64,000 bases of DNA from Diplocarpon mali (taxonomy: Eukaryota > Ascomycota > Leotiomycetes > Helotiales > Drepanopezizaceae), in assembly GCA_024741835.1 (NCBI GenBank), contig JAENRP010000011.1, forward strand, positions 242,300-306,299, in the 5' to 3' direction. Shown here in pieces: positions 48,110 through 58,330 of the stretch; positions within the stretch are counted from its first letter, which is position 1, and each line of letters opens with the position of its first letter. The notes under the pieces are model-generated. The model saw only the letters and a list, made by a program, of their open reading frames with translations. It did no database searches and was not told the origin of the DNA. The position numbers were made by a program, and so were the translations under genes.

Positions 48110-48764
48110 ATGGTCACTTTCGTTGTTAAAAAAGAGGTAAAACGAACACCTTCTGGATACACAAAGATGAGTCGCGGAATTTGATTACCTATGCGGGACG
48201 AGTCTTTCCTTCGGGAACAGAATATGCCTGTCGCTTCTCGCCGTTCCTGAAGATTGCCTTCAACGGATCATTCATGGAAGGCCAAACTCAAAGCCATCTT
48301 CTCGAAGATATCAGCCCCGAAACCTTCCAGATCCTGGTACAGGGATTCTTCTCTCGAAAAGTAGTTTTACGCAAGAAATACAAATCCCTTGCGCTGATAG
48401 GAGCAAAATTCGCCGGGACCAATGCTGAGCAAGACGAAAAAGCCAGCGCAGAAAGCGAATGCACGTACTTAGTAGACGAAGATGATTTCGCTGATGATCC
48501 TGACCCCTCCAAAATTTCAGTTTGACAAGAATTTTTATCTCATTCAGTTCTAGGTTCTTGCAGACAGACTCCGCATTCGATGCCTTCAAAACATGCGTCA
48601 TAAGGCAACTTGAAAAGATATGGGGCCCGCGCGGACCTACCACCTGCGACTGGATTCGATATCTGTACGCAGCCACCACTGCCGACTGCGTGCGACGGCA
48701 CACAGTAATTGATCGCTCTTCCTGTAAACTCGAACTCTACACAACGCCAGAGCTCACCAGTTAA
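48110..48764 (+). pseudogene. Decayed BTB/POZ-domain gene
   Basis: Remnant of the fungal BTB family. The frame starts MVTFVVKKE at 48110, then breaks: after the A-run at 48139-48142 the family sequence continues in another frame as TFWIHKDE and, further on, RFSPFLKIAFNGSFMEGQTQ, LLEDISPETFQILVQGFF. A separate block VLADRLRIRCLQN (48554-48592) matches the usual BTB follow-up helix but needs a 34-nt gap (48520-48553), shorter than a normal intron here. A second break in the A-run at 48588-48591 leads to CVIRQLEKIWGPRGP and WIRYLYAATTADC. There is an atypical 19-residue insertion between IHKD and the SPF motif. A sequencing error could explain one break but hardly all features. No function is expected. 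Confidence 0.65.
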
Positions 48765-51597
48765 TGTGAGAAATTTCCAAAGCAGTTTCTGCTTATTGTA
48801 CTCATCGTCTTGCCTAGGAACACGATTGTCTCTGAGACGGAACGCACTAAGGGGTCAACATTCGGAGTCGAGGTGGATTGGAGAATCTTTCTAGTGTACG
48901 ACGATGATAAACTCTAGCAGGAAATGAAAAGGGCTGCAAAGTTGGGCTTTGCGTATTATTTAGATTCTTCTGCAATTCTAGTATAGCCAGTTCCAAACCT
49001 AGGGATCCCAGGGGAGGACGTGCTTGAGACGAAGTGGGCCATGGGGATGCGATACCTTTTGTCATCATTGCAGGTGTTAAAATCTCACAGTCTCTTCTTT
49101 CTGCACAGCCCCATTGTGATTTCGACAACCATTTGCTGCGAATTAACCAGTCAAGTATAGCCTTTGGAAATAAGAGCAGGCTAAGAGAGACGCGAGGTCG
49201 AGCCTCTCAATCATACAATGCGGTAGATGACAACCCAATGTATATATGATATACGAGTATTGGATCTTTAGGGAATATTGTGATAGGCCGTTCCTGTAAC
49301 CAAATCAGACATCTCTAAAGAAAGGGCTGGTCAGTACAGCCACGGCCAACGAACTGCAACAAAGGAAAAAAGGAAAAGAAGAGAGACATAGAAAATGGCC
49401 TGGGTACGCGAGAGGAGTACAGACCAAACTTCATCTTCGTTTTGGCATATGACTCTACGTATCAACCAATTGCTAACTGAGTCGCAAGGTGACGAGACAC
49501 TATGCAGAGTCCTGAATGTAGGCGCTGCGTCCAGCGCGGCTGCTTGCGGATGATGTCTGGAAGCAACGCGGGTTATAAAAGCAAGGAGGCCTGGAGTAAG
49601 TCCCTTGTAATTATGTCCACATTTCTACTTTGTTTGGGATCTATGCCCTCCACCAGAATAGAGCACGACGTCTCTCCAGGGCATGTATGACCATGCCCAG
49701 AGTCGGACCTCAGCGGCGCGGTAAAGAGATTTTCGGCATGCAGCGTCTGTATCGAATGCGAATTTCGAGCAGCTAATTGCACCAGCACTAGATCAAATGG
49801 CGGGGAACAATTACCTCTGGCGGCAAGCAGGGCGAAACCAGCAAACACTGGTGCAAGCACTACATTTCCAAGAATCTCTCTGTCTTGATAAATCTTGGGT
49901 CGAAGTATATCGCTTCTTCCACTCTGCAGCTATCTCTCCAGCGAAATGCTAACATCCCCAGTCCTCGAGCATCAATATTCTACCATGGACAGCCCAGCAC
50001 CTGAATCTCCTCATTTAGCGCATCACATCCGCCAACACGCGAGAACTGGCCCACGGTTCCATCGACTGAAATATCAGGGCTAGCAAATGCTATATCGACG
50101 GCAGGGAGAGGATGATAGTAGTCTGGGACTCGATGACTGCGGCAGCCCAAGTGGAGCTCTTGCAAACGATGCTGGAGAGAGTGAAAGACTTCAGGGCGCT
50201 AAGTGGGCTGTCGCAGAAGCTTTGGAATGGGGGTTTTCGAAATGTAAAGCCATCGACAATGAATGATGCGTCTCTCAGCCCCACACAGCCTCTGTGACTC
50301 AACACCAACATACACCTCTCCACTTCATCCCCTCGCGTATCTCCACCCGCTGCGACCGCACGCGAAGGCCTGGCCCATAGTCAAATACCAGGGTCTGGCT
50401 CGGGCAGACGTGCAGGTCGGCTTCCGTCGATGTGTAACCTTGAGCCTCCGAGTCCGATGACCGACGAGGAGGGGAGATATACACCAGAGCATGAAACCAA
50501 AGACAAGAAGGAAGCGAGTCTTGAACCGCTGGATGTCAAGACTTTCGTCGCAGAGCACCAGAAGGAATTCAGGTTCAAGCGGAGAAGGAGAGAGAGGAGG
50601 AACGGCTGCGAGAGATGGAAAATTGGCGCGCGGCTGACGCTGCCGCAGACGGTTGCGATCGAAGCGCAAGTGTTGCTGGTTCTATGCTAGCAGGTGCTGG
50701 GGTTGCACTTCTCATCGCCCAGAGATCGAAGAGCGCCAGCCCTTGGGACTTGAGCAGGCACGTGCAAAGGCAGCCGTGGGCGCGGGGGCAGAGCAGCACA
50801 CACGCTTCTGCGTCGCCGAAAGAGCAGACACAGCAGCCGTCCTCGACGAGAAACAGCCGCGTCGCCGGCGTCATCACACGCCAACAGAGAAGCTTGCGAG
50901 AGATGAGGAAAGGGGCGAAAGGAGCCAGCGACAGCTGCTGGTGAGAAGGAAACACGCCAACAGAGCCGCCGTAGCAGAGAACAGGAAACGCGTCAGGGCC
51001 GATATGCCAACTTGGCTATATAGAGCCGGGTTCCCCCCTCCACCAAGTCCTCGCGCTTCCAGCTGATGATTGATAGCCAGCTCGTCCACTCTTAGCGAGC
51101 CCTTAGCGATACCTTAGCGAGCCCCTTGCGAGCCCCTTAACGATCCCTTAGCGAGCCCTTTAGCGAGCCCCGAGCAACGAGTCGGCGAACCGGCCATTAG
51201 TTCGACCAGATTTGCCCCGTATTTCAGGAACAAGAGCGCTTTGACACATAACAACCATACTCTGTAGCCGCCACAGTCGTGAAACATCCGAGTCTTTCTC
51301 AGACGCTTACCAGCAATCCCTGAGCAGGGAAGCTACCTGACTCGCCTAAATCGGGTTCAGACATCGCCGAATCACTAGACCCGTGACTTGCCGTTAGCTA
51401 GGAGTATCCTTCGCGCGACCATGTGTTCCAAGTTCGCTTTGCTGTCTCGCAATCTTCATGAATCAAGCACTCGACGCGTCTCTCGTTCGCCTTCTTGTTC
51501 TCCTCGCCATGGCTATTGATGTTATGATGCATCCTGGAGACTGGCGAATGAGTCTCACTGGGACTTGGAGGCCGCGATCGTGGAGTGACTCGGGAAC
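48765..51597. other. 2.8-kb gene-poor region
   Basis: Contains only uncertain frames. At 50430-51066 overlapping frames in two phases are rich in Arg, Glu and Ala, like scraps of a charged coiled-coil ORF, but stops and phase changes prevent a gene call. A G/C-rich minisatellite is at 51091-51173. The last 400 nt lead into the zinc-finger gene. Confidence 0.5.
51091..51173. repeat. Minisatellite, CTTAGCGAGCCC-type units
   Basis: About seven imperfect 11-13-bp units based on CTTAGCGAGCCC (some with GCGATA or AACGATC changes) in tandem, roughly 420 nt upstream of the zinc-finger gene start. Confidence 0.85.
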
Positions 51598-54334
51598 ATG
51601 AACAACCCTCCACCTTCAGGACACTGGTTGGGGAACCAGATCTTCTACCGCGACAAGAACGCTTTATATCGATGTCCAGTCGCTGGCTGCGCCAGCTCAT
51701 TTCGTGGCCCCGAGCCCTTACAGTGCGTGTCCTACTGTGAGCTTGAAGAAGATAGGAAGAGGAGTGTACTGTGCGCTGACTGGAGAGAAAGGTGTCACAT
51801 CAGCAATTGCCATACTTTCACACATGCTCCCACCGATCAATGGTATCCAGACCAGAGTATCGGAGCAATTAATGGCGCGGCGCAACCTGCACCAGCCATC
51901 CCCTCACCAACTTTTCGGGACGTCTTTGATCACGGGCAGCTACCGAGAGCGTTGCCGGCGTTCAATACCTCCAAGCCCCACCCGCCGGCTGCTGGTAGTA
52001 GGATGATGCCGTCTCCGACTCAGACACAAGATCTCAGATTCTCCAATCAGCAGTTCAGCCAAACTAGCTGGTCGCCCGTACGTCCCTCTCCAGAGCCTCC
52101 AAATCCGATATGTTCGTTCTAATTTTCTTTCCTAGTCGGAGGAAACCGCCTGGCCGCCTGCGACAGAAACTTTCCTCAAGAGGCTGCTCATATCCCACAG
52201 CTTTTTCGAGCCTCCGCGAACCCAAGCTGACCACGAAAAACTACGGGCCATCTACGATTCGTTCTACGAGTCTGCCAAATTCCGCGGTGTGAAGCCTGAG
52301 AAGTCTAATCGGCGGCTGTGGCAGCTGTTCACGAGTAAGCTGTCTGAGATAAAAAGGGACATGCTGGCGAAGGGGGAGACGGTCAGGATGCCAGATGGAA
52401 ATGTTGCTCTGAGAGGCACGGAGTTCTTGGGCGGGAATCAATATCACGCGCCGGGAGGGGCGCAGCCGATGACCACGCTGGGGATTTTTATAGCAGAGAT
52501 GGAGAACGTGTGTAACAACAGATCAGCGATCCTGCCTTCGACCCAAGCATTCTCGATGAGCTCCGGCAGCGCCTCGACTAATCCACCCGCGAGAGCAGTC
52601 CTGTCGAGCGACAACCACTGCGACGGCATCGAGCTCTGGAACGGCATGGAATCCGATGCCCAGACGGCGTTGTTCAGGCACATGTTGAGGTCGGCCAAGA
52701 GCCGCAAGAGCCTGGTTGGGGAGTGGAATGAATTCTGCGCCGAAATTATGTCAAAGGAAGCCGGGAATACAACATCGAGAGATAGTCGATCGACTACGCC
52801 CTTTGAACAGGGCACGCCTGCCAAGTCGCCTGTGCCAGTGGCGAATCAGGAGGAGAGGAAACCGTTGGATGTCAGGGAGATAATTGCCCAAAGAACAAAG
52901 GAATTGAGGGCTAAGAGAGCGGAAAAAGAACGGGCCGCTGCAGAGGCCGAGATGGAGGCTCTGAGACGAGAGGAGGAGAGGGAGAGCAGAGAGGCGAACG
53001 AGGAAAAATCGAGGAGGGAAACGCTTCAGAAGATGCACAGTGACGAAAGAGAGGGGGAGCCGAGGCATAGGGATGAGTCCAAGCGAGAGTCCCAGGCGCA
53101 AGCTGAAGCTAGAAGGTTGAAAAGGGCCCAGGGTAATCTAGATGAAGGACTAGAGGAATTTCGAGGTGATAGAGGATATTGCGAGGAACAAGAATCTAGA
53201 GCCAAGGAGAGGGCATGCAATCTCGTGGGAAAATCCGAGAATAGGGTAGCGATATGTACGAGAGGAGACTCTGTGCAGCAGGCTAAGCGACGTGTAAACA
53301 TATCGCAGCCTGAGACGAAAGAACGACAGAGGCAGAAGGAGTTCGAGCAGGGTCGACGAGATATGAAAGAGGCGCAGGGTAAAGTGGGCGACGAAGTTCA
53401 AGGAGGGGAGGAAGTCGGAGATCGCCAGGACGTACAATCTCAGGATGCGGATCACCGACTGGCGAATGAGAGGCGATTGAGCATACGGGAAGAAATGGAA
53501 ACCCAGCAAGCGAGGCAGGCAGCGGGAACAGACGAGGAGCTGCAAGCTCAACGCTCGGAGCTAGAGGAGGCGAATGCATCGGGGAAACCGTCAGAGAGTC
53601 CACGACAGCATTCTGAACGTGTGCAAGAGGCAGATGCTACTGGGGAACAGGTAGGGAGTTCAGGACAGGGTGCACGTGCACAAGAAGAGGCTGTAGATCT
53701 GCGGAGCGAACGTGAGGATCGAGCGTGGACCGAAGCATACAGACTGGGGTCAGGAGATGAGGCGCGAGACCGCAGGGAGCAATTTGACAGGCAGGTCCAG
53801 AAGGCCCAAGCCATTGCGAGGAGATTGTTAAACGAGCACGAAAAACAAGAGGCAGAACGGGCTCGTGTCGAAGCGGCTCGCGCAGCCAAGCTGGAGGCAG
53901 AGGCTCAAGAACGGAACGAGCTGCCACAGCGGCAGATTCAAAAGATCAAGGAGGAGGGAATTCGCTTGGGGGAGGAGAGAACGCTGAAGGAGGAGAGGAT
54001 ACGGAAAGTACAGGAGGCTGAGCGAGCCTATGCTGAAGCTCGTCGGCTGCAAAAAGAAAAGGAAGCGAAAGTCAAGTCCACACCTGCACGACACCACCTC
54101 GTGCAGGCACCGATCGAGCCGCGAGCAGAAAGGAAGCACAGGGAAGAAGAAGCATTGCGCGTCAAGAAGAAGACAGGAGAACCGGAAACTCAAGACATCA
54201 AGATGGAAGAAGCAGAGTTGCAACGAAAGAAGGCGGAAAGATTGGCGCGCTTCAAGCGCGAAGCAGAGGTGGTGACACTGGCTCACACCCCGAGTACAGC
54301 GAAACGGCAGAGAAGGGACACCGACACGGCGTAA
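51598..54334 (+). CDS. C2H2 zinc-finger protein with long charged coiled coil
   Basis: Not a family I recognise. Proposed exons: 51598-51722, 51792-52077, 52136-54334; 869 residues. Splicing out 51723-51791 (GTGCGT donor, GCTGAC branch, AAAG acceptor) creates residues 26-49 in exact C2H2 form: C26-x4-C31-x3-F35-x5-L41-x2-H44-x4-H49. The 69-nt intron is stop-free and a multiple of three, so the unspliced mRNA codes 892 residues with a disrupted finger. Next comes a Pro/Ser-rich linker, then a folded-looking block at about 140-300 (FLKRLLISHSFF; LRAIYDSFYESAKFRGVKPE; LWQLFTSKLSEIKRDMLAKG). From about 385 to 840 almost everything is Glu/Arg/Lys/Gln/Ala heptad-like coiled coil, ending with a KRQRR basic cluster. 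Probably nuclear, possibly a scaffold. It sits in the repeat-rich right part. Confidence 0.75.
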
Positions 54335-56414
54335 CATCCATTTGCACTTGCTGATCGGGCCACTGCGTTCACGCACCGGGACCAGAGGGCAAAGGCTGGT
54401 GGTGTACCCCATGACCGGCCTCTTCCCTCGAGGGTTCGTCTCAGGCCTGTGGAGCTGGGATCATGTTGACCGTCGCGACGCGTCCGGAACTCTCACTACG
54501 AGGCTCACGTACGCAGATACCGGGTCGAGGGAGCGTGAGAAACGAGCATTGCTTCAGCCCATACGATAATATCTCTTGTCGTGTAGACGAGCCCGTTGGC
54601 GAGAGAAGCCCCAGCCAGATTTCGCATCAAATCCACACGTATCTGATCATCGTGGAGGCTGGTCGCATGGCTGCCCCACGTTGCTTGCAGACCACCGTTG
54701 TGGATCTGTACGACTCGTCCTCCCAGGAATGGCTGACAGATTGTTGTGATGGCTCTGCCGCTACGGAGAGACCATGATTCTCACGATGTCTAGGGTACTC
54801 ATCAGCCTTCGCTTAATCCTAAGAAGTCTCGTCACGTCTCTCACTCGACAGGCCAAGTCCCGAGCACTCGCCGAGCATATGGCCTTGGAAACGCCCGGCT
54901 GTTTATGGAGTTTGCGTATCAGATGCCAGACACTAGGAGGATGAGGGGTGTGGTTGAGGGGTGTGGGTTGTGGGTTGTGGGTTGTGAGCTGCGGGAATGA
55001 AAATGGGAGAGCGGTGAAAACGGGCAGAATCAGTCACATCGGCGTGGTGTAGCGGCAAAAACAAGGCCACAACAGGCCACAAAAGGCGACCAAAGTAGCC
55101 ACGAAGCGAAGTCAGGACCCTGCAGTACAGCTCTCCTGCCCCCTTTCCTTGCGCATCTGATTGTCTCTGTTGTTGCGGACCGAGGGGGCTGGGCTGGAGC
55201 GGAGCACTTGCATGCGTGGCTGTCGGCAGGAAAGAGTTCACATCCTACCCAGGGCATTTGCCTCCGTCTGAAAGCATATCCAGCCTTGCAACAAACACCA
55301 GAATAGCGTATTTCCACCCACCATCTGCACGGATATCAGGCTCTCCACAGACAGCTCCCGCTATCCTCCAAACACGCGAGTGTCGAGCATCTTTAGCCTG
55401 CTACTAGGTAGACATCCCTCCCAGCGCAGAGGCTGGATCGCGGGCAGTCCACGAGCCAAGGCGAAGAAGCTCGCCTCTGGAGAGGGGAGGGGAGGAGGTC
55501 GCCCCTGACTGTGGTAGGTAGAGTACTATGGTCTATCACCACGGTGGCGTGTTGCTGTGCAACCTGTCAGTCTCAAGGGAAGAGTGCAAGGAGAGGCGTT
55601 GAACTCGAGAGGGGATTAATGGTAGCACGCCTCTCGTCTGGGTATGGTGGGACTTGGATACGATGTACGACTGAGTACCAATGATGCGACACATTCGGCT
55701 ACTGGACAAAATAAAGAAAGATCACGATGTAGATCCAGGAGCGCAAGAGAGCATCTCCGGCGCCAAGCAAGGGCCTGGATGACATATCCTCGGCATAGGA
55801 CGCAGGATCGAGGCGGCTACAAAGCAGGAGAAGAGCCGTAGCATCGAGGCCATTCAACTCTCGCACTTCCCCTGACATGCTACAGCCGCCCTCTGAACAC
55901 GGCCGGTCCTCAGCGATAGGCGAAGCATCCCATCCCAGCCCGACCCCGACCGGTGGTCAGATGAGACTGTCGGCCTGCCCACCTCCGGCCCTCTGCTCGG
56001 CAGCACAGCCGGCTGGGAGACGCCAGCTGCGACGCGCGGGTTCCGCCCTCGCCTCCCCCTCGGTACGGCACGCACTCTCACCCCCCGCCCTGGCTCGAAT
56101 CGAAGCCTCCTGCGTCCGCGCCAGCGTCCAAATCTGCCCATTGCGCGAGCAGAGGCTCTCCGGCGGGCTCAACAGGACAGGCTTAACAAAGAGAGAGTAG
56201 AGAAAGGGGGAAAGGCCAAGCGTGGTACTCGCCTAGGACGTTGACGGCGAGAGCGCGCCAAGCTCGCCTATCGCTTCGCTTCCCCGTGTGGAGTAAGCGA
56301 GCCCGAAAGGGGGAAAGGTGGGTCTCGTCCCCGCCTGCCAGGCGGTGAGCTCTGCTGAGGCTCAAGCGCTCGTGCCCTTGCGGGTTTCTGGGCACGGGGT
56401 AGAAGAGACGAAGC

Positions 56415-56538
56415 TGACAGAATCTAAAGGTGTAGATTCGAGTTCTATGGAGCAGAAGGAGTATATATACAAGGTAGGCTTACTAAGCCTTAGTCTCCGT
56501 TCCGTACGGCAATCTCCGTACCTTGTATATTTCTAACA
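56415..56538 (-). mobile_element. Solo LTR A (124 bp)
   Basis: Read on the minus strand it begins TGTTAGAAATATACAAGG and ends TTTAGATTCTGTCA, the TG...CA ends of a retrotransposon LTR. It is flanked by a perfect 5-bp direct repeat GAAGC (56410-56414 and 56539-56543), a target-site duplication. No internal coding region adjoins it. It is related to LTR B at 61131 but carries 18 extra bp, made of a partial duplication around CGGAGATT. Superfamily (copia or gypsy) cannot be told from the LTR alone. Confidence 0.88.
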
Positions 56539-56579
56539 GAAGCGACGACGGAGAGCATGGTCGGGAATGCTCGAGAATG

Positions 56580-56718
56580 GCGGCGACGGGCACATATACA
56601 TATACATACATATACATGTATATACATACATATACATGTATATACATATAAATACATACACATACACATACACACACACACATACACACACATACACATA
56701 CACACACACACCTCGCGC
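56580..56718. repeat. TATACA/CA microsatellite
   Basis: Alternating ACATAT/ACATAC units grading into CA dinucleotides. ORFs crossing it on both strands are artefacts. Confidence 0.9.
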
Positions 56719-57314
56719 CCCGCACGACCGCACCACAAAAACGTCCGCAGAGCAAACAACAAACAGCCCACTCAGGGCACTGGCGAGACTCCCTTCTCGA
56801 CCAGGCCCAGGAACGCCCAAGCCACACCAATCCTTACACGACCGCCGTGATCACGACTCTTCACCCCTCTGGCCCGAGGAATCGACGTTTTGAAAAATAC
56901 ACGCCGACGTGGTAAGGCATTTCTCTTATTCTATCTTATTGCTTCTCCTCCTCTCCTCCTCTCCTCCTCTCCCCCTCTCCCCCTCTCAGCAAAAACAAGC
57001 AAGTAGAGAAATAGGTAGCAAGACACCCGTCCATCTCTAGCGAGGCTGTCTCTCGCCCATGACACCCCGGCTTTTGCGGCATCCCGACTCCTGGCTTCTA
57101 CATTCTCGCAGTCTGGGAGACCGGAGGTGCCGCGTCTCACACGCTCAACCTGATAGCCCTGGCCCTCCTGCTCCGACCCGCGTCTCAAAACCCCATACCG
57201 AGGACCTCTACTCCAACCCCATCACTCGACTGAGGAGTTCAAAAGTCCGTGGCTCTCGCCGACTAACCGGCCAAGGCGAGAGAAATAGGCGAAAGGAAAC
57301 ACCGACGAGAGAAC

Positions 57315-57316
<2 letters not shown>

Positions 57317-57358
<42 letters not shown>
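57317..57358. repeat. (GA)21 microsatellite
   Basis: Perfect GA dinucleotide run of 21 units. Confidence 0.97.
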
Positions 57359-57362
<4 letters not shown>

Positions 57363-57705
57363 TAGCGAGCCTGTAGAGATGTGGCTACCAGAGATAGGAA
57401 TGCAGCTGTAGTTCGTGTCCTGCAAAGTATTGCGCCGCGGTGCTGCCGTCGAGGTTCTACCTGCGGCTTTGGCCTGGCTCCTGCTGCGCACCTGCAAGTC
57501 ATCGTACCTGACGAGCTGATCAAGCGACAGGTGAGATATCCAGAGGTCAGAATGCTACGCTCATCTCTCAGAGATATCGCCACTGGCAAGGCAAGACTGC
57601 GAGGAAAGTTTACAAGTGCTGCATCTTACATGACAACCATGACCATTTCCATCATCGCTCCTCGCGCGTCCCTCATTCCCACCCTGCCCCTCCAACCTCG
57701 CCCGC

Positions 57706-58140
57706 CTACCATTTCGCAACCTCAGCGAGATGCGTCGCCAGCTCCCGCAGCGCCTCATCAGCCATGCCGTCCTGCTCCGCGCACCACGCCGTATGCGCCT
57801 CCGCCTCCTGCCAGATCCTCCGGTCCTCCAGCTTCGACGCCTCCACGTCCTCAGCCGCCTGGCGCTCCTCCTCCAGGTACCGCGCCCGCTCCCCCTCAAG
57901 CCGCCTTCGCAGCGCGACCCGGCAATCCGGCATCTCGCACGCATCCTGCAGCCGCCGCAGCAGACCCGGGCACAGCGCCGTGCCCTCGTGCTTGTCGCCG
58001 TCCAGCACGAACAGCTCGAGCGCCGCCCACCCGACGTTGATCTCCACCATGGGCTCCTGCGTCAGCGGGCTCCGGCCCTGCAGGGACGCGAGGAATCGCT
58101 GCGCCGTCCACGAGCGCAGCGTGTGCAGCGCCGCCCACAT
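57706..58140 (-). CDS. GC-rich ORF, unknown protein
   Basis: 144 codons from the ATG at 58140 to TAG; almost every third codon position is G or C, a strong sign of real or recent coding use. Starts MWAALHTLRSWTAQRFLASL, continues with INVGWAALELFVLDGDKHEG and ends in a charged helix (RARYLEEERQAAEDVEASKL). The frame stays open upstream without ATG through a GC-rich stretch (HTILWSPRSCNAPR) and the 30-bp repeats to a TAA near 58370, so this may be the 3' exon of a spliced gene or a truncated one. I do not recognise the family. Confidence 0.5.
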   Translation of the reverse strand: MWAALHTLRSWTAQRFLASLQGRSPLTQEPMVEINVGWAALELFVLDGDKHEGTALCPGLLRRLQDACEMPDCRVALRRRLEGERARYLEEERQAAEDVEASKLEDRRIWQEAEAHTAWCAEQDGMADEALRELATHLAEVAKW

Positions 58141-58240
58141 GACCGCGCTCGTCGCGTGGTTCGGCGGCGCGCCCGGCCGCGGGGCGTTACAAGACCGCGG
58201 ACTCCACAAGATGGTGTGATAGTGTGCGAAGACCAGGAGT

Positions 58241-58330
58241 GAGTGTGAAGAGTTGATGTTGGAGCAAGATGAGTGTGAAGAGTTGATGTTAGAATGAGGT
58301 AAATGTGAAGAGTTGATATTGGAGCAAGAT
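58241..58330. repeat. 30-bp tandem repeat, three units
   Basis: Three 30-bp units (58241, 58271, 58301), each beginning GAGTGTGAAGAGTTGATG or a close variant. On the minus strand they form in-frame decapeptide repeats (NINSSHSSCS type) upstream of the GC-rich ORF. Confidence 0.88.

Larger units (their letters stand above)
54335..57705. other. Repeat-rich gene-poor region with a solo LTR
   Basis: 3.4 kb holding a minus-strand solo LTR (56415-56538), TA/CA microsatellites (56580-56718), a CTCCTC pyrimidine tract (about 56942-56990) and a GA run (57317-57358). Frames of 60-115 codons are low-complexity or overlap in several phases. No gene supported. Confidence 0.55.

Noticed and set aside
50430..51066. 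Possible charged coiled-coil gene upstream of the zinc-finger gene
   Set aside because: Coding-like scraps are in different phases with stops and no convincing splice sites; at most a relic.
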